Shown here piece by piece: positions 1 through 7,593 of a DNA stretch of 37,446 nt. The notes below the pieces were generated by a model. It was given only the letters and a program-made list of their open reading frames with translations. It was not told where the DNA came from and ran no database searches. The translations under genes were made by a program, and so were the position numbers. Position 1 is the stretch's first letter. Every line of letters starts with the position of its first letter. Origin of the DNA: an uncultured Clostridia bacterium (GTDB lineage: Bacteria; Bacillota_I; Bacilli_A; RF39; UBA660); contig CANRVH010000013.1 in NCBI GenBank assembly GCA_947643225.1, positions 1 through 37,446 on the forward strand, given 5' to 3'.

Positions 1-142
1 ATATTCTTTCATTACTAGGTTTTCTTCTATCTATTTTTATATCTGTTATTTCATCCACATCTTCTAATTTTACATCATCAAGATTTACATTTCTGCATCT
101 TTCTAATTTTTCTGCTAATTCTTTAATATTATATTTATTCAT
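1..142 (-). CDS. DUF6870-like small protein, 3' end outside window
   Basis: The start codon is at 142-140, with AGAAGG six bases upstream on the minus strand, and the frame is open to the window edge (47 codons seen). The visible protein is charged and contains DEITDIKIDRRKPSNERI, which resembles the core of small DUF6870-type proteins carried by Bacillota conjugative elements and prophages. The role of that family is unknown. The gene starts four bases after the end of the KilA-N reading frame, so the two are probably one transcript. The C-terminus is missing, so the family assignment rests on one motif. Confidence 0.55.
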   Translation of the reverse strand, partial: MNKYNIKELAEKLERCRNVNLDDVKLEDVDEITDIKIDRRKPSNERI

Positions 143-145
143 ATT

Positions 146-908
146 TTACCTTCTTTCTGTAATAATTTTATCTTTCCCTTCTTTAATTAATTCTGCATTA
201 TGCGATTCTAAATTAGATAATACTGTCAATTCATTTATTGATGCATAATCTCTAACATTTGAATTTTTTTGCCAAGTTCGGATTAAGTTCTCTCCATCTC
301 TTAGCAGTTGTATTAAATAAAGCAACATTTAAAATATCTGCTTCTTCTACATACTTTAACCATTCTCTATCTTTATAATAATCGTTATCAGGTAGTATAT
401 AATTTTTAATTGCATCTGTATGAATAAGATAATTATTTTTGGTTAAAATTCTTTTTATATCCCATTCCCTATTTTGATTTTCTAACTCTTTTAGTCTTTC
501 AAATTCTTTTATCAAATATAGTTTAAAAACTGGACTAATAGAAGATGCAAATTCAAAAGCAATATCTTTATGAGCATAAGTTCCACCATATTTTCCACGT
601 TTTGAATATATTCCAATAGCATTTGTTTTACTACACCATTCTGTAACGCTTAGTGTAAAAGTATGAAGTCCCGCCTCACTTTTAAACCCGTCGAATTCGA
701 CGGAATTAAAATTTGGATTGTAAATTGACTCCCAAGTACCTAAAAATTCTAAAGTAATTCTATTTCTTAACCAATTTCTGATAACATCATCTGATGTGGA
801 TTTTCCCTCTTTAAATTTGGTAAAATCAGAAATACAAATATAATCGCTATCATTTATATTTGTTATATTCACTTTAATATTTTGAACTTCAATTATTTTG
901 TTTGTCAT
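146..908 (-). pseudogene. KilA-N domain protein, frame broken at an A7 tract
   Basis: The first 218 codons (908 to 252) read as a KilA-N DNA-binding domain protein of the phage/ICE type. Typical features are the GLHTFTLSVTEWCSKTNAIGI segment and YGGTYAHKDIAFEFASSISP, followed by a helical region around residues 130-200. In this family the C-terminus normally runs on through a conserved tail. Here that tail (NSNVRDYASINELTVLSNLE) is present but in another frame, ending at 146. The switch maps to seven A residues (T7 at 264-270 on the plus strand); removing one A restores a protein of about 250 residues. This could be a real mutation, a slippage-controlled frame or a homopolymer sequencing error. 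It starts with ATG behind GAGGTG. Such proteins usually act as phage or element regulators, but no specific target can be deduced. Confidence 0.8.
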
Positions 909-1064
909 ATATTCACCTCTTTCTTATGTTCTTAAATGTCGTAATCACCTTTCTAATTCCTATTATAAATAACGTCAAAGTTACTATCTTTTTATGAATT
1001 TTTAATAAATTTAGGAACTTCTTAATGAAAATATGCAAGATCTAAACTGGATAATTTCCTTTAT
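909..1064. other. Intergenic region upstream of the KilA-N gene
   Basis: No gene is seen here. On the minus strand a TATAAT lies about 55 bases before the KilA-N start, and a TTGACG sits too close to it to be its partner, so a promoter is likely but its -35 is unclear. Confidence 0.35.
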
Positions 1065-1154
1065 TTATAAGGATTTAATGGTGTTCTTAATTAAATCGTA
1101 ATCAACCAGTTGATTACACTTTTTTGTCCCCCCCTGTGGTTCATTATTGTTCAT
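1065..1154 (-). pseudogene. Truncated element-encoded regulator remnant
   Basis: A good ribosome binding site (AAAGGAG, nine bases upstream) precedes an ATG at 1154, but the frame stops after 29 codons. The peptide, with EPQGG near the start and LVDYDLIKNTIKS at the end, resembles the N-terminus of the small sigma-like helix-turn-helix proteins encoded by Tn916- and Tn4451-like elements. Those normally run well over 100 residues, so this appears to be a truncated start. The match is short; an independent small peptide cannot be excluded. Confidence 0.45.
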
Positions 1155-1237
1155 AAAAATCCACTCCTTTCGCACCGTTTTTTACAACAAAATCCAAGTG
1201 TTTTTCCTTATATATTATACCACATCATTTTGACTTT

Positions 1238-1551
1238 TCAGATACCTTTCTCGAATTTGTACTGATCTTTATATCTGAATATTATATCAACACCCTTTTC
1301 ATCATTAACAATTATGTTTTCAATAAAACTATCTACAATATTTCTATCAATTACTTCTTGTTTAAATTGAATAGGATAACTCACAGTTCTTTCTTGTAAT
1401 AAAATATTATAACCATGTTTATCTATTAGTCGTATCATGTATTTTATATGATCTGTTCCTATTTGATATTTTTTTGCTATATAACTTAATGACTTTCCAT
1501 CTTTTTCTCTAAATATATTTTTACTTTATCTTTATATGTTAATTTTTTCAT
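1238..1551 (-). pseudogene. IS3-family OrfA remnant joined to a recombinase-like tail
   Basis: From the ATG at 1551 the frame begins MKKLTYKDKVKIYLEKK, the usual start of IS3-family (IS150 group) OrfA proteins. It then stops, but continues in another frame as GKSLSYIAKKYQIGTDHIKY and MIRLIDKHGYNILL, the OrfA helix-turn-helix. A single-base indel near GAGAAAAAGATGG explains the break. After roughly FKQEVIDRNIV the protein no longer resembles OrfA; the last 30 residues (with VDIIFRYKDQYKF) look like the extreme C-terminus of large serine recombinases. The object is therefore probably a deletion fusion of two mobile-element genes. The OrfA assignment is fairly secure; the recombinase tail is a weaker call. 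Confidence 0.65.
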
Positions 1552-1571
1552 TTAAAAACCTCATTGCTCTT

Positions 1572-1596
1572 TGTCCAAGAAATGGGGTTCATAACA
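1572..1596 (-). repeat. IS3-type terminal inverted repeat remnant
   Basis: On the minus strand, 21 bases before the OrfA start, the sequence TGTTATGAACCCCATTTCTT continues into GGACA. A TG-rich end with CCCC, then TTGGACA, is typical of the left end of IS150-group insertion sequences. No matching right end is visible in the window. Confidence 0.5.
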
Positions 1597-1693
1597 ACTT
1601 AGTAGTGGGTTACCTAGTCGCCAAGAACTAGGTCTTCGTCTTTTTTAATTGAGGAGCATAATATAAATTGTTTTTTTTCAAAATAAATTTATA

Positions 1694-4069
1694 TTACCAA
1701 GATCCTCCTCCTCCGCCACCAGATCCTCCTCCTCCGCCACCAGAAGAACTTCCACTGCTCGAATCACTAGATGGACTAGATGACATTACGCTTTGTGCTG
1801 ATGTCATTGTATTATTCATAAATGTTCCAAAAGTTACAACATTAAATCCTGTTGAACTGTCATACCAAGATGGTGCTTGTAATGATATAGTTTCAAATTT
1901 CTTAATCCATTTATCAGATACACCTAAAACATAAGTATAAGGTAGAATATTATAGAAGTAAGTAGGATCTTGCATAACCATAGCTTCTAATCTATCTTTT
2001 TCTGCTGTTTCAAGGAAGTTCCTAAATCCTCTTAATTTTCCTAATATTTCATTTCCATAAGATGTTCTTTTCGGCAAATATTTTATACATAAAACCATAC
2101 CTAGAACGCATCCCAAACCAATGATATATCCAACTAAATAAGTGAAATCTTGTAATAATGCAGGTAATACCATAAATGCCCAAGGCATACCACCAAACAT
2201 TCCTCCCCAAACAAGACCAAATAATTTTGTACCTATTGATGAATGAGTCGCTCTACCATTTACATAAATAGTTTGAGTTCCCCCAAATAACATTGAAAAC
2301 ATTAAAGAAAATCCAATACCTGGGAACAATAATGCAAAGATTAAAGTAGCAGGTTCTCCATATGTAAAAATTGGCGGTATAGTGATTAAACAATAAGTTG
2401 CTATAATCATTAACACAATAAATACAGTTTTTCCGGATGCAGATTTTTCAAAAATTTTATTTTTATTTTCTTTATTATTTATATTAGATAATATCTTTCC
2501 CATAGTAATATAGAATTTATCATATAAATCCATTGATGTTACCTCATTAATATTGTCAGTAGGTGTTTCAGGAGTTTTACTAAATAATGAAGTAAATGAT
2601 GCCCGTTTAGTAAATAATCCATTTAAAAATATTTGTTCATTAACATTGTTTCCATCATATTCTTTTAATTTAGTTATTTTAAATCCTTTGGATTTCGAAA
2701 ATAAAGTTTTTTCTTCTGTTTCTGTTATTTTAATATATCCTTTATTTGCAAGATATATAAGTAATGAAGTTGCATCTTGATTTTCAGCTTTTCCTTTGTA
2801 TAAGAAACCTACCTCTAAACTATTAAATCCAGCAGGTGGATAAAATTCTACAGTTTCTATAACTTGATCATCACGACCAAATTTATACCATAAGAATATT
2901 GCTACTCCCAAAAATAATATTGGTATTAAAAACATTACATAATCCATAAAATTTATTGTAAGTCCCGCACCGATAAAATATCCCTCAGGCAATTCACTCC
3001 TTATAGTCAATGCTTCGCCAACTCCAAGAATACCATTATAACTTCCTGTTATTTTATTACCATTAACATTATATTTAACATTACTATTATTTGTTGAGCC
3101 TAAACTTCCAGAGGAAAAGCCAAGTTTACTAGAATCGAATTCTTTTGGCATTGTAATATTAAATGTTACATTTCCAATTACAGTGTCCCAATCTGTTCCG
3201 ATTATATTGTAATATAACTCATCATAATCTTTTATTGGGTCTTTTCCAATATTATAAGTATATTTAATAATATAGGTTTGCTCTCCTGTTAAAGTACGAC
3301 TGGCTGATCCTATTTTTATTTTATAATTTCCATTTTCTCTAGAAGTTGTGTATTCGTTATCAACACTTAAATTAGATATCTGTACTCTATTCTTTGATGT
3401 TGTTCCATCTAATCGTGTAATGTTATTTTTTAAAGGAATAGTTCTATATATACCATGTTTAGAAACATTAAAATAAGCAGTAATAGTCTCAGTAATGTCA
3501 AAAGTATTATTTTCATTTACAATAATATTAATATCATATTTATCAATTACGTATTCATAAGAACTATAATTACTATTTTTACTTGGAATAGTAGTATTAC
3601 TATTATTTGTCATTGTTGAATTATTATTTATTATTCCTTTTTTATTAATTTCAACATTTAATTTATAATAAACAATATCATTTGCTGTATATCCACTTTT
3701 TATCTCGCTTAAATTAGACATATGACTATATGAATTATATTCTCCTGCTGGTACAAATTGATTATCATAAGTTGTTGCAATTACATTATAATTTGAATCA
3801 TAATATGTTGCAGTAGCAAGAAATGAAACATCATAATTATTGCCATTATAAACTACTCCTGAAAGTCCAAAAGTTGGATATTGAGAATTAGACCAATTTT
3901 TGAAATTTATTTTTGTAAATTGAAAACTACTATTATCATCATTTAACGATATAATTTCTTCATTAATGCTTTTGTACTGCGTAGATAAAGCACTCACATT
4001 ATTTGGAAGAAAAACTATAGAAATAATTAATAAAATCATAAAAAAGGCTTTTTTTAATTTTTTTTGCAT
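1694..4069 (-). CDS. DUF2207 family membrane protein
   Basis: This 791-residue envelope protein has a signal peptide (residues 1-27, ending NNVSA). Residues of about 50-145 form a beta-rich domain resembling FxLYD-type modules. The DUF2207 extracellular domain follows at about 165-365 (YRTIPLKNN and GTDWDTVIGNVTFNI are characteristic). A transmembrane helix lies near 375-397, then a cytoplasmic-type region, then several more hydrophobic helices between about 550 and 680. The C-terminus ends in Ser-rich and Gly-rich sequence, with two GGGGGGS units and a final W, as in many DUF2207 proteins. It lies 14 bases downstream of lemA in the same orientation, and DUF2207 and LemA proteins are often neighbours. 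The molecular function is not established; a role in the cell envelope is inferred. Confidence 0.88.
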   Translation of the reverse strand: MQKKLKKAFFMILLIISIVFLPNNVSALSTQYKSINEEIISLNDDNSSFQFTKINFKNWSNSQYPTFGLSGVVYNGNNYDVSFLATATYYDSNYNVIATTYDNQFVPAGEYNSYSHMSNLSEIKSGYTANDIVYYKLNVEINKKGIINNNSTMTNNSNTTIPSKNSNYSSYEYVIDKYDINIIVNENNTFDITETITAYFNVSKHGIYRTIPLKNNITRLDGTTSKNRVQISNLSVDNEYTTSRENGNYKIKIGSASRTLTGEQTYIIKYTYNIGKDPIKDYDELYYNIIGTDWDTVIGNVTFNITMPKEFDSSKLGFSSGSLGSTNNSNVKYNVNGNKITGSYNGILGVGEALTIRSELPEGYFIGAGLTINFMDYVMFLIPILFLGVAIFLWYKFGRDDQVIETVEFYPPAGFNSLEVGFLYKGKAENQDATSLLIYLANKGYIKITETEEKTLFSKSKGFKITKLKEYDGNNVNEQIFLNGLFTKRASFTSLFSKTPETPTDNINEVTSMDLYDKFYITMGKILSNINNKENKNKIFEKSASGKTVFIVLMIIATYCLITIPPIFTYGEPATLIFALLFPGIGFSLMFSMLFGGTQTIYVNGRATHSSIGTKLFGLVWGGMFGGMPWAFMVLPALLQDFTYLVGYIIGLGCVLGMVLCIKYLPKRTSYGNEILGKLRGFRNFLETAEKDRLEAMVMQDPTYFYNILPYTYVLGVSDKWIKKFETISLQAPSWYDSSTGFNVVTFGTFMNNTMTSAQSVMSSSPSSDSSSGSSSGGGGGGSGGGGGGSW
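1700..1741 (-). repeat. Two perfect 21-bp tandem units at the DUF2207 C-terminus
   Basis: Positions 1700-1720 and 1721-1741 are identical copies of a GC-rich 21-mer that encodes the Gly6-Ser repeat. Perfect identity at the DNA level suggests recent slippage or duplication. Confidence 0.9.
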
Positions 4070-4083
4070 TTCTTATTCCTCCA

Positions 4084-4632
4084 TTATAATTCTACTTTAA
4101 CATTTTCTCTTTCATTTGCACTTGCTTCAAACATTGCCTTTGATTTATAGCCGAAAATACTAGCAAAAATATTACTTGGAAACATTTCAACTTTATTATT
4201 AAACATTCTAACAACTCCATTATAATATTTTCTAGAATTAGCAATATCATCTTCAACTTTTGTTAGTTGATTACTTAAATCTTTAAAATTCTCATTAGCT
4301 TTTAAATCAGGATAAGCCTCTGCTAAAGCCATAATTTTATTGATGCGTGTAGATAATTTTTCATTAGTTTTCATCTTATCATCATCTGACATACTATCAT
4401 AAGCACTATTTCGTAAGTTTACAACTTCTTTTAAAGTATCTTTTTCATGTTTAGCATATCCTTTTACTGTTTCTACTATATTAGGAATTAAATCCCATCT
4501 TTTCTTTAAATGCACATCCATAGTAGAGAATGCCTCTTTTACTTTATTATTTAACTTTACAAAACTATTATATAAAGCAAAAGCATAAATAACAATTATA
4601 ACTATAATTGCAATTAAAATATAAATCCACAT
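4084..4632 (-). CDS. lemA: LemA family protein
   Basis: At 182 residues this has the usual LemA length. An N-terminal transmembrane helix (about residues 3-22) is followed by the family hallmark FVKLNNKVKEAFSTMDVHLK and RWDLIPNIVETVKGY, then long helices. LemA proteins are membrane-anchored helical proteins with the bulk outside the membrane, and their biochemical activity is unknown. The gene sits between a DUF3592 gene (12 bases upstream) and the DUF2207 gene (14 bases downstream), so the three probably form one transcript. A clear AGGAGG-type site precedes the ATG. Confidence 0.93.
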   Translation of the reverse strand: MWIYILIAIIVIIVIYAFALYNSFVKLNNKVKEAFSTMDVHLKKRWDLIPNIVETVKGYAKHEKDTLKEVVNLRNSAYDSMSDDDKMKTNEKLSTRINKIMALAEAYPDLKANENFKDLSNQLTKVEDDIANSRKYYNGVVRMFNNKVEMFPSNIFASIFGYKSKAMFEASANERENVKVEL

Positions 4633-4644
4633 AATTTTTTCCTC

Positions 4645-5358
4645 CTATAAATTTGAATTTGTATTATTTTGATTATTCGTTTGATCTTGTCTATTTGCAA
4701 AGTTAGTATTTTGTGTAAAAGTATCTTGGACTTGATTGCCAATAGGTTGTTGTGATTGGATTACTTGTTGTTGATTTTGAAAAAAATGTTCATTCTGATT
4801 ATATTGTGGTTGCACTGTTTGTTGAAATTGAGAAGTTTGTTGTACTAAATTTTTGTTGTTTTGAAATGTATTAACAACATCGGCACTATTATATAATCCA
4901 TTAGATTGTTCTACAGCAGGAGTATCTTTTATACTTTTCATTTTCTTAAAACTACTCGCAACAATAATTATGCCTACTAATGCAAATAATCCACCAACAA
5001 GTGGGAACACAATATTTGTACTATCGTTAACCCATATTGCATCACTTGGATTATTAGGATTGTATTTTACTTTAACTTTTGTACCTTTTGATTTAGGCAT
5101 ATTAGAATATGAATTAGATTGTTTTCTATAAGCTTTTCCATCAACTGTATATTCAACAATAATGGCTTCTAATCCCTCATCATCATAAGCATAATCAACT
5201 ACTACTGAAGTAGTTTCAGTGAATGTTTTACTTTTCTCACTATAAGTTTTAATAGTTGATACTGAAAATAACAATAAACCAATTCCAACAACTGCAAATA
5301 TTAATCCAAATAGTATTTCTTGCCAAGGTTTCATTGGCTTTGCCACCGAATATCGCAT
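4645..5358 (-). CDS. DUF3592 membrane protein with Gln/Asn-rich tail
   Basis: Two transmembrane helices (about 13-33 and 117-137) flank a small extracytoplasmic beta domain. That domain has the DUF3592 signature: VVDYAYDDEGLEAIIVEYTV, then VKVKYNPNNPSDAIWV. After residue 150 the protein becomes a low-complexity tail dominated by Q and N, predicted to be cytoplasmic and disordered. It is the first gene of the DUF3592-lemA-DUF2207 run. A TATAAT at 5424-5429 (minus strand), about 65 bases before the start, is the likely -10 for the cluster, but its -35 is poor. An imperfect inverted repeat (AGGATA / TATCCT) lies in the leader between them. Function unknown. Confidence 0.82.
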   Translation of the reverse strand: MRYSVAKPMKPWQEILFGLIFAVVGIGLLLFSVSTIKTYSEKSKTFTETTSVVVDYAYDDEGLEAIIVEYTVDGKAYRKQSNSYSNMPKSKGTKVKVKYNPNNPSDAIWVNDSTNIVFPLVGGLFALVGIIIVASSFKKMKSIKDTPAVEQSNGLYNSADVVNTFQNNKNLVQQTSQFQQTVQPQYNQNEHFFQNQQQVIQSQQPIGNQVQDTFTQNTNFANRQDQTNNQNNTNSNL

Positions 5359-5534
5359 TTCATACCTCCTTTTTCCTTTTAGGATACTACTGTTTAAAGT
5401 TTTTCTATATCCTACTGTAATCTATTATATCATTAAAAATTAAAATATAAAACACCTAAACAGGACTTTTGTGTTACCGGACATTAAAAGTATTTTATTA
5501 GACAATATAATTAAGAAATTTTGAGGTGATTATA

Positions 5535-5786
5535 TTGACTACATTCAAAAGAAATTTTTCCTTTAATGATAATTTTATGCTAACAATCTCCAATAATATT
5601 AGAAAATATCGTTTAAAAGCTGGGATTACTCAAGAGCAATTGGCTGTAGATATTGGGCGGTCTTATGATTTTGTAAGAAGATTGGAGTTCAAAAAAGGTG
5701 AAATAGGTTGTTCTTTAGAAACACTTTATAAAATTTCGGTTGTATTAAATCAGCCAATGTATAAATTCTTAAAAGATGATGAATAA
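5535..5786 (+). CDS. XRE-family helix-turn-helix regulator
   Basis: This small DNA-binding protein is about 83 residues long. Its Cro/C1-type HTH spans the middle: ISNNIRKYRLKAGITQEQLA, then IGRSYDFVRRLEFKKGE, then a last helix ending YKFLKDDE. The start is taken as TTG at 5535 because GAGGTG (5522-5527) is correctly spaced from it; an internal ATG at 5577 would still leave the whole HTH intact. The gene is on the plus strand and ends four bases before the stop of the oppositely oriented MobV remnant. It may therefore be the regulator of the same lost plasmid or element; that link is inferred from position only. Confidence 0.82.
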   Translation: MTTFKRNFSFNDNFMLTISNNIRKYRLKAGITQEQLAVDIGRSYDFVRRLEFKKGEIGCSLETLYKISVVLNQPMYKFLKDDE

Positions 5787-5789
5787 TTT

Positions 5790-6223
5790 CTACAAGCTTA
5801 TTTCAAAATCATCTTTGTCTTTTTCTTTGTAATTTTTTTTACTTGTCTTTAAATAATTAGGAACACCTGCATAATCAAATAACTCATTTTTTAATAGTGC
5901 TTTTTGAAATATCATAAACATCATTTGTATCAAAATCATTAGTATCATAATATTCTCTTATTTCAGTCGTAGTTTTGTAGGTTCGTTGCCAATAATTCCC
6001 TAAAAAAGTGTTTTATTGCCTTTAAAATGGCTTTTATATAGTCTTTAAAACCCTTAACATATTTCTCTGCTAAGGGTACTAATTCAATATTATTTTTGGT
6101 TAATTCCAATTTTATATCTGGGTTGCTTTTATAAGCCTTTTTCTCACGTTTGTTATGTGATCCTATTTGTGCTAAATCATTTATAGTCATTATTGATTGA
6201 CTTCTAAATATTCCATAATTCAT
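5790..6223 (-). pseudogene. MobV/Pre plasmid relaxase, internally deleted
   Basis: The start is the conserved N-terminus of Pre/MobV plasmid mobilization relaxases: MNYGIFRSQSIMTINDLAQI, then GSHNKREKKAYKSNPDIKLE and LTKNNIELVPLAEKYVKGF. Just past residue 57 it jumps to sequence like the far C-terminus (YIKAILKAIKHFFRELL), hits a stop at 5963, and continues in other frames as EYYDTNDFDTNDVYDISK and FDYAGVPNYLKTSKKNYK to 5790. The N-terminal start region survives, but the central part with most catalytic residues is missing, and at least two further frame breaks follow. This is a non-functional plasmid-integration scar. The N-terminal identification is strong; the C-terminal pieces are assigned by position and character. 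Confidence 0.85.
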
Positions 6224-6590
6224 ATATCATTCCTCTCTTTCTTTTTATTTGAACATCAAAAAAATATGCTTTTCACATACCTTTGCAACTAATCTTTTAA
6301 TATAATTTAATAAATACAATTTTCCTTTATTTTTACCTATATTTTTTAAGAATACAACTAATTATTTAATTTAATACAGATTCTACAACTAATATATCTT
6401 TAGAATCTGTATTTTTATTATTTCTACTAAAATATTTTTTTAACAGTCTTTTTATCATTTAGTTTTGTTTCTATTGTCGTTGGCCTGTTTTTTTATCTGT
6501 TGAATTTCTTTAATAGAAAATATTCTCAAATTTTTAATTTATATTTGTTACAAACATTTCATATTTTTTATACTATTAGTCTTTTCTCAC
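6224..6590. other. AT-rich gap between the MobV remnant and the HExxH gene
   Basis: No intact gene was found in this 367-base stretch. It holds a strong inverted repeat (6373-6413). A MobV origin of transfer would be expected just upstream of the relaxase start (from 6224), but I cannot recognise a conserved oriT there. A short minus-strand open stretch near 6460-6540 (IKEIQQIKKQANDNRNKTK) has no start codon. Confidence 0.5.
6373..6413 (+). terminator. 13-bp perfect inverted repeat, terminator-like on plus strand
   Basis: The arm AATACAGATTCTA (6373-6385) pairs perfectly with 6401-6413 around a 15-base loop, and the right arm runs into TTTTTATTA on the plus strand. No plus-strand gene lies close upstream, so it may instead be a plasmid-derived structure such as a single-strand origin or transfer-site hairpin. 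Confidence 0.5.
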
Positions 6591-7415
6591 TTATACTTCA
6601 CTTCTACTAAGAATTTTCATTTTATTCATTGTTTCCTCATAATTTACGATTCCTCCACTACTTAATATTTCGTCATATAAAAAATGAAAATCAATATTAG
6701 CTATGTTAAAACCGTGTGTAAATAATGTTTCAAAGGGCAATGAATCTGTCTCTATCTTTTCTTTAACTTTTAAATATTTAAACGTTCTTTCAACGGGTGA
6801 TATAATTTTTCCTTTTTTTAAATAATAACCATTTCCTAATAATTGATTCATATATGAAGCTTTTGAATATGCATCTAATTCTGTGTCTTCAAAAGTTTCT
6901 ACTAAAAAATTAGCAGAGGTAATATTTGCATTTCTTTCTAAGCAATATGTATCATGAAAAATACCATATTTCAATAAGTCAAGTTTTCCAAAATGACTAA
7001 AGGAATCATAAATAATTTTATATAATTTATTTACTTCTAGATATTCAGAAATAGAATCTCTAGCACATAATTTTTGATATAGATGTGTTAGTTCATGTAG
7101 TAATACAAATGAAATCCAATAACTATAAAATAAAGTGACACTGGGTACAAATTGTTTATCTATTTTGCTATATGATTTTGAAAAATGTTGCTTCATTAAT
7201 TCAATATTATAGGCAATATCTAAATTTTTCATGTCTGTATTTGTCTTCATCATATCTTTTCTATCATTTTTATTTAGTTTGACTCTTTCAGAAAAGATCA
7301 GATCATCATTTATAATTTTTATAAATGAATGTATATATTCATCGTCTACTTCCTTATTCATACTCAAATGAATTAATTTTTTTATTCTTTTTTTTGTTTC
7401 TTCATTATAATTCAC
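6591..7415 (-). CDS. Unrecognised HExxH putative zinc metalloprotein
   Basis: This 274-residue protein starts at GTG 7415 behind AAGGAG (nine bases). It has no signal peptide. A hydrophobic helix (about 95-106) runs straight into LLHELTHLYQ with His107, Glu108 and His111, the metal-binding helix of zincin peptidases. CLERNAN at 159-165 supplies a plausible third ligand (Glu160), as in gluzincins. Helical regions surround this core. I do not recognise the family, and activity is inferred only from the motif. The upstream region carries two Spo0A-type boxes one helical turn apart, so expression early in sporulation is plausible. It lies between a plasmid scar and housekeeping genes, so it may be either native or acquired. 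Confidence 0.7.
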   Translation of the reverse strand: MNYNEETKKRIKKLIHLSMNKEVDDEYIHSFIKIINDDLIFSERVKLNKNDRKDMMKTNTDMKNLDIAYNIELMKQHFSKSYSKIDKQFVPSVTLFYSYWISFVLLHELTHLYQKLCARDSISEYLEVNKLYKIIYDSFSHFGKLDLLKYGIFHDTYCLERNANITSANFLVETFEDTELDAYSKASYMNQLLGNGYYLKKGKIISPVERTFKYLKVKEKIETDSLPFETLFTHGFNIANIDFHFLYDEILSSGGIVNYEETMNKMKILSRSEV

Positions 7416-7451
7416 AATTCAGGGCTCCTTTTTACGAAACCCTCTTCAGGA

Positions 7452-7485
7452 ATTATAATTTATTAAAATGTCGTATTTTGTCGAA
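7452..7485 (-). promoter_or_regulatory. Tandem Spo0A-type boxes over a TATAAT promoter
   Basis: On the minus strand TATAAT lies at 7457-7452, 37 bases before the GTG start. The position 17 bases upstream has no -35 consensus (CAAAAT). On the plus strand the same region carries TTTTGTCGAAAA, a full match to the 0A-box consensus (core TGTCGAA, 7479-7485), and a second copy TGTCGTA at 7469-7475. The two are offset by exactly 10 bases. Boxes overlapping a poor -35 are the arrangement of promoters activated by Spo0A with sigma-A. A weak third copy (TGTCTGT, 7489) keeps the same phase. Spo0A itself is not encoded in the window. Confidence 0.6.
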
Positions 7486-7593
7486 AAATGTCTGTTATCA
7501 TGTTTTCTATTTTCTAGTTGTGGTTATTTTTTTGGACTCCACTTTAGAAAAATCATTTATATTGATTAAATTTTCTTCATTTATTCTATATTA

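Noticed and set aside
146-328. The KilA-N frame break considered as programmed frameshifting
   Set aside because: The shift would need to be +1 at a poly-A run without a typical stimulatory stop or structure; mutation or sequencing error is simpler.
1606-1655. CCTAGT/ACTAGG stem near the IS3 end followed by a T run
   Set aside because: The T run starts eight bases after the stem and no gene reads toward it; it is probably part of the insertion-sequence remnant.
1668-1934. Plus-strand frame rich in proline
   Set aside because: It is the antisense of the glycine-rich DUF2207 tail; the proline run is a by-product of the GGC/GGA repeat.
6460-6540. Minus-strand peptide stretch IKEIQQIKKQANDNRNKTK ending in a stop
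   Set aside because: It is short, has no start codon and no recognisable family; it may be a fragment of plasmid origin.
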